In this document: piece after piece, positions 1-4,910 of the stretch
Numbering within the stretch: position 1 is the stretch's first letter
Layout of the letters: the number at the start of each line of letters is the position of its first letter
Assembly: GCA_030605515.1 (NCBI GenBank)
Contig: JAUWIE010000014.1
Coordinates: 1-7,188, forward strand
Direction of reading: 5' to 3'
Length of the DNA: 7,188 nucleotides
Origin: Thermoplasmatota archaeon
GTDB taxonomy: Archaea > Thermoplasmatota > E2 > DHVEG-1
Translations under genes and position numbers: made by a program
Notes under the pieces: model-generated
Database searches by the model: none
Told to the model about the DNA's origin: nothing
What the model saw: the letters and a program-made list of their open reading frames with translations, nothing else

Positions 1-3
1 AGA

Positions 4-37
4 GAGCTGTCTGCGCTGAGAGGTGCATGGGTGGTTC
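4..37 (+). ncRNA. Group II intron domain V
   Basis: This 34-nt hairpin has the family's usual length. Pairs run 4-37 through 11-30, including several G-U pairs. There is a two-base bulge at 28-29, then pairs 12-27 through 17-22, closed by a GAGA (GNRA) tetraloop at 18-21. The catalytic AGC triad is at 5-7. Every expected pair forms although many bases differ from common bacterial domain V sequences. That is compensatory change and argues for a folded, recently functional RNA. Confidence 0.93.
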
Positions 38-39
38 GG

Positions 40-86
40 GAAGGAGAGGCTGAGAAATAGTTTGACTACGCTTGGTCTCTTACTTC
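40..86 (+). ncRNA. Group II intron domain VI with bulged branch-point A82
   Basis: Bases 40-43 (GAAG) pair with 83-86 (CTTC). Bases 44-54 then pair without a gap to 71-81, 11 pairs in all, leaving A82 unpaired on the 3' strand. The stem tip holds a further helix, 58-61 with 65-68. A bulged A seven nucleotides from the end of the intron (82, with the end at 88) is the expected position of the lariat branch-point adenosine. Confidence 0.9.
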
Positions 87-88
87 AC

Positions 89-558
89 TTCAATTGATTG
101 ATGAATTTGTCTATCTGGCTGTTGTGTTGGATCTTTTCACACGGAAATGCATCGGTTGGAAACTTGGAAGAAATATTGATACACAACTGACACTCACCGC
201 ACTTGATCGCGCTATTGAAAAACGATGGACTCCCAGTTTACAGGGTCTTATCCATCATTCAGATCAGGGAGTTCAATATGCTTCAAATCAATATGTTGAT
301 CTTCTGAAAGAACATGATTTTCAGATCAGTATGAGTCGAAAAGGGAATCCATATGATAACGCATTTGTTGAAAGTTTTATTAAGACATTGAAATACGAAG
401 AAGTATATCTCAATGAATATGAAACTTTTTCAGATGCATTAGAAAATATTGGGAGATTCATTGATGATGTGTACAACAAAAAACGATTACATTCATCGCT
501 TGGATATAAATCACCTGATGATTTCGAGCGGGAGGTAAATATAAATATATTAACCTAA
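89..558 (+). CDS. IS3-family transposase OrfB (DDE integrase), 3' exon of an intron-interrupted gene
   Basis: This is the C-terminal part of the cut-and-paste transposase of an IS3-family element (rve integrase core). Translated from the TTG at 94, it reads FVYLAVVLDLFTRK, then HSDQGVQYAS with the second catalytic Asp (residue 57), then NPYDNAFVESFIKTLK with the catalytic Glu (residue 93). The spacing is exactly D-35-E. It ends with the typical RLHSSLGYKSPDDFE block and a TAA at 556-558. The first catalytic Asp (the DIT motif) should lie just upstream but is absent, because the gene is cut by the group II intron. The first two exon bases (TT, 89-90) would complete a codon whose first base is in the missing 5' exon. 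Neither the TTG at 94 nor the ATG at 101 is a true start. Whether the spliced gene is intact cannot be seen here. Confidence 0.88.
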
Positions 559-573
559 CTACTTGTATACTAA

Positions 574-588
574 CAGGGGTTCAGTCCA
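574..588 (+). repeat. Right terminal inverted repeat of the IS3-family element
   Basis: CAGGGGTTCAGTCCA lies 15 bases after the transposase stop. On the other strand it reads TGGACTGAACCCCTG. This has the TG...CA termini and C-run of IS3/IS150-type ends. The element should end at 588, and the bases that follow (589-594) are all T, so any 3-4 bp target duplication would be TTT or TTTT. The left repeat is outside the window. Confidence 0.72.
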
Positions 589-592
589 TTTT

Positions 593-1309
593 TTATTCTT
601 CTAAGCTAACGGTTATAGCTATCTTTATTGCCTTAATTAAGTTATCAAGTTCCATTCCTCTATTTTGATTTTGAGATAATAGAAGTGGAACATGTATAAA
701 ACCGGCCATAATAGATGACTTGTTTTGTTCTAGATAATTTAAAACACAATAATGCAGGGTATTACATATATAGGTTCCACCAAAACAACTCTGAAAAGCG
801 GGAATACCAGTTTTCCTGATTTCTTCAACGATATCTCGTGTTGGCAAAGTTGATATATAAAAAAGTGGACCATCGGGATCAACCTTACGAAATATATATC
901 TTGGCCAATTATCTGATGTTAAACGTTTAAGATTAATCCCAATTTTTTCAACATGGATTACTCTAGTACTAGCTTCTAAACCAATACATATAATAATTTC
1001 TGGATTGAAATCATCAACTGCTTGTGTTACTACAGCAATTGATTCATCGAAATCTACAGGTACTTTTATTCCAATTATTTTTTTACCATTTATCTCTTGT
1101 TCATTTAATTTTTCAGCAATTAGCTGAGATGGGTTAATATCATATTGAGCAAATGGTCCAAAACCAGTGACTAGTATTGTTGTTTCGTTAATACTAGATT
1201 TATCAGATTCTTCATTTGATGCATTTGAGGCTATTAAAAAGGAACTAATAGGAGATGTTAGTAAAAAAAGAGCTATTGTTAATACTATTATAATTCGAAC
1301 TTGCTTCAT
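593..1309 (-). CDS. pcp: Pyroglutamyl-peptidase I (C15 family) with N-terminal signal/anchor segment
   Basis: Family C15 cysteine peptidases remove N-terminal pyroglutamate from peptides. The order of motifs is right: TILVTGFGPF with NPS (residues 44-61), the Glu region IHVEKIGIN (catalytic E121), SDN (132-134), DPDGPLFY, then SCFGGTYICN (nucleophile C182) and GFIHVP (catalytic H206). All three catalytic residues are present. The 238 residues exceed the usual 200-215 because of a front extension: K2 and R5, a hydrophobic stretch at about 6-28, then a polar Ser/Asn-rich linker at 29-43. This looks like a signal peptide or membrane anchor without a lipobox Cys, so the enzyme probably acts outside the cytoplasm (inference). 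The C-terminus looks natural although the IS end is only 4 bases beyond the stop. The gene sits alone behind rsmA with a 76-base gap and its own TATA-like element. Confidence 0.86.
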   Translation of the reverse strand: MKQVRIIIVLTIALFLLTSPISSFLIASNASNEESDKSSINETTILVTGFGPFAQYDINPSQLIAEKLNEQEINGKKIIGIKVPVDFDESIAVVTQAVDDFNPEIIICIGLEASTRVIHVEKIGINLKRLTSDNWPRYIFRKVDPDGPLFYISTLPTRDIVEEIRKTGIPAFQSCFGGTYICNTLHYCVLNYLEQNKSSIMAGFIHVPLLLSQNQNRGMELDNLIKAIKIAITVSLEE

Positions 1310-1335
1310 CCTAATTATTTTATATGGATTATATT

Positions 1336-1345
1336 GTATAAAATT
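1336..1345 (-). promoter_or_regulatory. Possible TATA box for pcp
   Basis: On the minus strand ATTTTATACA is centred about 31 bases before the pcp ATG. No convincing ribosome binding site lies in front of that ATG (only TTAGG, directly adjacent). An archaeal promoter giving a nearly leaderless transcript would fit. The whole gap is AT-rich, so the match is weak evidence. Confidence 0.35.
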
Positions 1346-1385
1346 ATTTGGGTTAATGATAATATCAAAAAATTTTTACTAGAGT

Positions 1386-2135
1386 TTACCTTAAATCAAA
1401 TAAAATATTACAAAGCTTACCTATTTGTTCTGGTGAAAGATCTTCAACACGGTTATCCAAAAAAGGAACATCTTCTGATTTAATTTTATATATTTTGCTC
1501 AATGTATTTTTAATTTTTTTACGCCTTTGATTAAATAATTGTTTTGTTAGTTCAAAAAAGAACGTTTCATCATTTATAAAAAAAGGAGGAGTTTCTCTTG
1601 GGATTAGTTTTACAATGCATGAATCAACCTTGGGTTGAGGTTTAAAACATGTCTTTGAAACAGTTTCAATTACTTCACAATTTGCCTTGTAATAAACACC
1701 TACAGATAAACGAGAATATTGTTTACTATCAGGAATTGCTATCATTCGATCTGCAAACTCTTTCTGATAAATAAGCAAAGCACAAGTAAAATCATATTTC
1801 AGGATTTTAAAAGTAATAGGTGAAGAAATCTGAAATGGAAGATTTGATACAATTTTATTAAACCTCGTAAGTTTTTCAAAATCAACTTTTAATGCATCAG
1901 CATGAATTAAATCTACATTATCAGGTAAAACCTTACTGAGTTTATCAACAAGTTTATTATCAATTTCAATTGCGATGACTTTCTTGGCTTTTTCAGCAAG
2001 TAAGGTTGTGAGAATTCCATTTCCAGGTCCTATTTCAAGGACAACATCATCCTTTTTAATTTCTGCATAATTTACTTCTCGTTTTGCAATGTTTTTATCA
2101 GTTAGAAAATTTTGACCGAGTTTTTTTTTAAACAT
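1386..2135 (-). CDS. rsmA: 16S rRNA N6,N6-dimethyladenosine transferase RsmA/KsgA
   Basis: This SAM-dependent enzyme dimethylates the two adjacent adenosines in the 3'-terminal hairpin of 16S rRNA during small-subunit maturation. Visible motifs are KKLGQNFL (residues 4-11), SAM motif I LEIGPGNG (33-40), the acidic loop AIEID (55-59), HADAL (78-82), the catalytic NLPF-QISSP block (98-106), FKPQPKVDS (164-172) and the RNA-binding FNQRRKKIKN (201-210). At 249 residues it is slightly shorter than most bacterial forms, as is common in archaea. It starts 6 bases after the DUF655 stop. Only a weak GGTCAC-like site lies ahead, inside the upstream gene's end, so translation may be coupled. The family's usual NLPY is NLPF here. 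Codons 3-5 are a run of nine A. It is the last gene of the operon. A short T-run just past the stop (A-run 1367-1372 on the plus strand) may end transcription. Confidence 0.95.
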   Translation of the reverse strand: MFKKKLGQNFLTDKNIAKREVNYAEIKKDDVVLEIGPGNGILTTLLAEKAKKVIAIEIDNKLVDKLSKVLPDNVDLIHADALKVDFEKLTRFNKIVSNLPFQISSPITFKILKYDFTCALLIYQKEFADRMIAIPDSKQYSRLSVGVYYKANCEVIETVSKTCFKPQPKVDSCIVKLIPRETPPFFINDETFFFELTKQLFNQRRKKIKNTLSKIYKIKSEDVPFLDNRVEDLSPEQIGKLCNILFDLR

Positions 2136-2141
2136 ATTCGA

Positions 2142-2711
2142 TCAATAGTGACCTTTTGAAATTGGTGGACGTGTAAAAAGACGATATTTTTGATTAGGAT
2201 CAGTGAGTTCAAGCTCAATACGCTTTGCAATAAGCTTATCAGGTGCACGTAAAAAATTAATTCGATCACACATCTCAGTAAAATCAGTAAAAGGGTTTTT
2301 CTTACGTTCAGCAAGTATATCATGCATCATTTTTTTACCAAGACCCGGTAGAAGTTCAAGAACATGAAAACGTGTTGAAATCGCCGGTGCTTCATTATAG
2401 AATTTTATAAACCGCTCTTTTGTGTTTTGCACAATATCAAGAATAATATAGGGCATTTCCCCATGAGCAGTAGCTGTTAACTCCTCAAAATTAACTCTAC
2501 CTTTGATTTTGATAATCTTCTTTCTTTTTTCACCATCTTTACCAACATAAATACGTTCACCGATGTTAAAAGATGCATCATTTCTTGGTACAAGCTCAAG
2601 CAAAGTAAATTGATTCTCACCAATACCATAGACAACGGGATGTCGCTTATGAGGGGGACTATCTCCTCTTCCTTTTGCTAAATAATCCAAAATATAAACA
2701 TAATCTTCCAT
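2142..2711 (-). CDS. DUF655 family protein with C-terminal helix-hairpin-helix
   Basis: This is an archaeal DUF655 protein of 189 residues. Its biochemical role is not established, but the family is usually encoded between rpo4 (rpoF) and rsmA, as here. The N-terminal half contains DYLAKGRGDSPPHKRHP (9-25) and a beta-rich stretch with GERIYVGKD (51-59), which resembles a small nucleic-acid-binding barrel. The C-terminal half has a helix-hairpin-helix, LELLPGLGKKMMHDILAER (118-136), followed by FTDFTEMCDRI (141-151), like the non-specific DNA/RNA-binding HhH of RuvA and UvrC type proteins. Binding RNA or DNA in transcription or ribosome assembly is inference. The start is supported by an AGGGGGT Shine-Dalgarno, and the gap to the rpo4 stop is 14 bases. 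Confidence 0.9.
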   Translation of the reverse strand: MEDYVYILDYLAKGRGDSPPHKRHPVVYGIGENQFTLLELVPRNDASFNIGERIYVGKDGEKRKKIIKIKGRVNFEELTATAHGEMPYIILDIVQNTKERFIKFYNEAPAISTRFHVLELLPGLGKKMMHDILAERKKNPFTDFTEMCDRINFLRAPDKLIAKRIELELTDPNQKYRLFTRPPISKGHY

Positions 2712-2725
2712 AATTAAACCCCCTG

Positions 2726-3067
2726 TTATTCAATATAATATTTTTGTACAATCTCCAATATTTTTTTTATCTCAACCTCACCAAGTGTGATTCTCTCCTT
2801 AGCAAAAATAACCTTTAAATCATCAGCGGTTGTAGGAAGTAAATCAGCAATTTTAAAAGCATTTACTTCATCAAGAAACCCAAGATTTTTTAAATCTTTA
2901 ATCATGTCATTTGTTTTTTTAACAGGAATTTTCACAAATTTCTGAGCATGTTCAAGAGCAATTCTCTGTTCATAAAGTAGATCTTCTCTTTCTTTTTCAA
3001 CTTTTTTAAGTATATTTTTAACCTCAGATAGTGAGACAAACTTAACACCTTTGCCTTCTCCTTCCAT
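2726..3067 (-). CDS. rpo4: DNA-directed RNA polymerase subunit Rpo4 (RpoF, Rpb4 homologue)
   Basis: This is the archaeal counterpart of eukaryotic Rpb4. It pairs with Rpo7 to form the stalk of RNA polymerase, which helps promoter opening and binds nascent RNA. The 113-residue length fits. The N-terminal part VKFVSLSEVKNILKKVEKER (8-27) is the Rpo7-contact region. A helical middle section follows, then the HRDC-like C-terminus with LLPTTADDLKVIFAKERITL (76-95), a pattern typical of the family (bottom out, then 'LP... ELR.IF...R..L'). Its ATG overlaps the rpl21e stop by one base (TAATG), and GGAGAGTG lies a few bases upstream inside rpl21e. Translation is therefore probably coupled to the ribosomal gene. 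The extra acidic/Gly-rich MEGEGKG start is a minor addition. Confidence 0.93.
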   Translation of the reverse strand: MEGEGKGVKFVSLSEVKNILKKVEKEREDLLYEQRIALEHAQKFVKIPVKKTNDMIKDLKNLGFLDEVNAFKIADLLPTTADDLKVIFAKERITLGEVEIKKILEIVQKYYIE

Positions 3068-3360
3068 TATTGCACTCTCCTTAAATGCTCAGATCTTACA
3101 ATTAATGTTTTATGTTTTTTACCAACATTAATACCAACTAAATATGATCCACCCTGTTTTCCCTCTATCGCCCCAGTATATCCTTGAAAACGAATATGAG
3201 GCATACCCTTATGAACCGCTGAATCAATAACGATATTAACAGAATCTCCTTTTTCAAACTCTTGTAATGCCCTTGTAATAGAATTGATTCCTCTATTTCT
3301 TGGTTTTTTCCTTAATATTTTTCTGCTCTTACTTCTAATTCCTTTTGATCGTTTTACCAT
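3067..3360 (-). CDS. rpl21e: 50S ribosomal protein L21e
   Basis: This large-subunit protein is found in archaea and eukaryotes but not bacteria. It has the typical length of 97 residues and is strongly basic. The N-terminus is Lys/Arg-rich (1-24), followed by the small SH3-like barrel: KGDSVNIVIDSAVHKGMPH (37-55), RFQGYTGAIEGKQGGSYLV (57-75) and the C-terminal KTLIVRSEHLRRVQ (84-97). The ATG is preceded by an AAGGGGGAAT site that forms the last codons of pus10, leaving a 4-base gap. This is one of the clearest archaeal markers in the window. I see nothing unusual in the sequence. Confidence 0.96.
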   Translation of the reverse strand: MVKRSKGIRSKSRKILRKKPRNRGINSITRALQEFEKGDSVNIVIDSAVHKGMPHIRFQGYTGAIEGKQGGSYLVGINVGKKHKTLIVRSEHLRRVQ

Positions 3361-3364
3361 TTTT

Positions 3365-4594
3365 TTATTCCCCCTTGACTTCTATGACATCCAGTTCTAT
3401 TACCTTACAGGGAACACCTATTATTTCACTTATATTTGGTTTTGTTCTTTGATCATCACCAGAGACTAATTCCTTTATATAAGTCCCTGACTCTGCTTCC
3501 AATATTAAAGTAGCTATAGTATCATCTACTGATTCTACTCTACAGTTGTATATCTTTTTTTCTCTAACCGTATTAGCTCGCCTATGAGCCACTCTTAACG
3601 GTGTAAACTGGCTTATAGTTTTATCCCGTAATGTCTGGGCTGCCTTTTTAAGTTTTTCTATATTTAAGCATTTTTCCCCTTCTAAGACAATACGATATGT
3701 TTTTCTGAACACTGCATTTTTAATTCTAACGATTTCATCTCTATTAGAAAACCGAAGGTTAGACACTTCAACTTTCCCTTTACAAAAAGCATTAATTTTA
3801 GGTTCTAATTTTAGCAAGTCAAGGTTTCTTATATGAGGATTTTTAATTTCTAAAACAAAAGGGCGACCATTTCCAAGCATACAAGCATCAATATCTTCCC
3901 TTCCGCATCCATGAAACAATTCATCTGATCCTTCTGTTTCCTCTAAAATTTTTTTTGATATTAGATCCTCAACGCTTGTTTCATATAACAATCCTTTGTA
4001 ATTACATTTCTTGCATCCTTTTCCACGGCAAACCCTACAAAACCATCTAGTCTGTGGAATATCACGTTTGAATTTTTTATATCGACCATAAATAAAAAGC
4101 GAGCTAATTTGCAATTTCAGTGTATCAAATACTGTATCAATAATAATCATAATTGTTGGTTTTTCAAAATTAACTTTTTTTCCCATTTTTTTTTCTAATA
4201 TCTTCCCTATCTCTCTGTTTAACTCCATTTTAATTGGCTCTGAATATTCAGAGCTAGTATAATCTAAAAGCTCTTGTCCTCTACTTTGAATATCTTCATC
4301 TACTTTTGATCCAATTAAAAAAGTTTCAAATTCGATACCATTTAATGAATTTGATATTAAACTACTAAAATGCGATATTTCTCCTATTAAACCTGAACAA
4401 AGCCAACAATTACAAATATCTGTAAATTCAGTTTGTTTAAGATGTTTTCTTATTTCTTTCCCTCGTTTATTATTTGTCAAACCATGTTCAACTTTTGCAA
4501 AAACCCTACCTAGACAAGCATCACATAATTTATATTTTGCTAGAATTTTCTCAGCTTGATTTGTGATTTTTTTGTTTTTTAAGGTAATACTCAT
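3365..4594 (-). CDS. pus10: tRNA pseudouridine synthase Pus10
   Basis: In archaea Pus10 makes pseudouridine 55, and often 54, in the T-loop of tRNAs, the job done by TruB in bacteria. The 409 residues show an N-terminal zinc-binding region with CDAC (24-27) and CWLC (63-66), then a THUMP-like RNA-binding part. A second zinc-ribbon, CRVCRGKGCKKC (186-197), belongs to the archaeal form. The catalytic motif GREDID (231-236) has D234 as the probable catalytic Asp. The family ends QFTPLRVAHRRANTVR (329-344), SGTYIKELVSGD (369-380) and LDVIEV follow. Two changes near the active site stand out: the segment reads HGCGREDIDACMLG, where the family normally has A at 230 and R at 238. The ATG has a clear AGAGGGA site (4599-4605) four bases away. 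The gene is followed tightly by rpl21e. Confidence 0.95.
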   Translation of the reverse strand: MSITLKNKKITNQAEKILAKYKLCDACLGRVFAKVEHGLTNNKRGKEIRKHLKQTEFTDICNCWLCSGLIGEISHFSSLISNSLNGIEFETFLIGSKVDEDIQSRGQELLDYTSSEYSEPIKMELNREIGKILEKKMGKKVNFEKPTIMIIIDTVFDTLKLQISSLFIYGRYKKFKRDIPQTRWFCRVCRGKGCKKCNYKGLLYETSVEDLISKKILEETEGSDELFHGCGREDIDACMLGNGRPFVLEIKNPHIRNLDLLKLEPKINAFCKGKVEVSNLRFSNRDEIVRIKNAVFRKTYRIVLEGEKCLNIEKLKKAAQTLRDKTISQFTPLRVAHRRANTVREKKIYNCRVESVDDTIATLILEAESGTYIKELVSGDDQRTKPNISEIIGVPCKVIELDVIEVKGE

Positions 4595-4648
4595 TTGTTC
4601 CCTCTAATAAAAATTGATATTTTAAATATTCGTACGAAATTAAAAGTC

Positions 4649-4795
4649 CTACATCCAAAGCTTTTTTATTATAACAATCAAACATAACAATGGTAGTAAA
4701 AATAAGTAAGGCATATTTACAACGATAAATCCATATGGAATTGATGCGATGAAAAGCAGACCAGCTACTAATGTAATAATATCTCGATATTTCAT
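4649..4795 (-). CDS. Small two-helix membrane protein, first gene of the operon
   Basis: This 48-codon ORF starts at an ATG with a near-perfect AGGTGG Shine-Dalgarno (4802-4807) six bases upstream. The product begins MKYRDIITLVAGLLFIAS and has two hydrophobic segments, about residues 6-26 and 29-43, separated by VNMPY and followed by a KKLW tail. It is predicted to be a hairpin membrane protein with both ends inside (inference). I do not recognise the family. It lies 54 bases ahead of pus10 and shares the only good promoter in front of the operon, so it is probably co-transcribed with the translation genes. A longer frame covers the same strand at 4551-4805 but runs 44 bases into pus10, lacks a ribosome binding site and is mixed in character. 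I take that one as spurious. Confidence 0.72.
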   Translation of the reverse strand: MKYRDIITLVAGLLFIASIPYGFIVVNMPYLFLLPLLCLIVIIKKLWM

Positions 4796-4801
4796 TATTT
4801 A

Positions 4802-4807
4802 CCACCT
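4802..4807 (-). promoter_or_regulatory. Ribosome binding site of the 48-codon membrane gene
   Basis: AGGTGG on the minus strand, six bases before the ATG at 4795, matches the core of the archaeal anti-Shine-Dalgarno (complement of GGAGGTGA). It decides the start and the frame of the small gene against the overlapping longer frame. Confidence 0.75.
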
Positions 4808-4834
4808 GTTTTTATTTTAGTATTTATCCTTCTA

Positions 4835-4844
4835 CTTATAAAAT
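4835..4844 (-). promoter_or_regulatory. TATA-like box of the pus10-rsmA operon
   Basis: The minus strand reads TTTTATAAG around 4836-4844. Transcription starting about 25 bases downstream (near 4812-4815) would leave a short leader that still includes the AGGTGG site. No other promoter-like element is evident between here and rsmA, and the gene gaps are 54 bases or less, so this probably drives the whole operon. Confidence 0.5.
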
Positions 4845-4862
4845 GTTTCATTTTAGCAAGTT

Positions 4863-4870
4863 TTTTAAAA
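4863..4870 (+). promoter_or_regulatory. Possible TATA box of the DUF1015 gene
   Basis: TTTTAAAA lies about 41-48 bases before the ATG at 4911. A start 25 bases further on would fall near 4890-4895, just ahead of the GAGGT ribosome binding site (4899-4903, seven bases from the ATG). The 115-base gap therefore holds two divergent promoters about 25 bases apart, so a protein bound between them could affect both. Confidence 0.42.
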
Positions 4871-4910
4871 AGGAATCTTATTCTTCTAAAAACCCTAAGA
4901 GGTAAAACTT

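Larger units (their letters stand above)
1..88 (+). mobile_element. Group II intron, 3' end only (domains V and VI)
   Basis: Group II introns are self-splicing retroelements. Their 3' end is a short catalytic hairpin (domain V), a 2-3 nt joiner and a branch-point hairpin (domain VI). All three are visible here: domain V at 4-37, joiner GG at 38-39, domain VI at 40-86, then a terminal AC at 87-88 that fits the usual 3'-terminal AY. The predicted 3' splice site lies between 88 and 89. The rest of the intron, including any reverse transcriptase ORF, lies left of the window. These 88 bases are clearly richer in G+C than the chromosome to the right, which fits foreign origin. The reading across 61-93 is intron sequence, not protein. 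Intron class cannot be assigned from this part. Confidence 0.9.

Noticed and set aside
61..93. Open frame extending the transposase upstream (reads ...AWSLTSLQ) with an apparent loss of the first catalytic Asp
   Set aside because: These bases fold as intron domain VI, so the 'missing' Asp is in the 5' exon outside the window rather than mutated.
1167..1483. Two plus-strand ORFs (1167-1382 and 1301-1483) opposite pcp and rsmA
   Set aside because: They are antisense shadows of genes with clear protein families and have no family or initiation signals of their own.
2102..2323. 73-codon minus-strand ORF
   Set aside because: It lies inside the DUF655 gene and the rsmA start in another frame, has a low-complexity hydrophobic product and no ribosome binding site.
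3284..3469. 61-codon plus-strand ORF
   Set aside because: It is antisense to rpl21e and the end of pus10. Its Phe/Leu-rich product simply reflects the Lys-rich sense strand.
4120..4230. Possible frameshift or domain break in pus10 within the Lys-rich stretch
   Set aside because: The reading frame stays open and family motifs occur in order on both sides, so the gene is intact.
4551..4805. 84-codon minus-strand ORF before pus10
   Set aside because: It overlaps pus10 by 44 bases and has no ribosome binding site at its start. The AGGTGG site and hydrophobic pattern point to the shorter 48-codon frame at 4649-4795.
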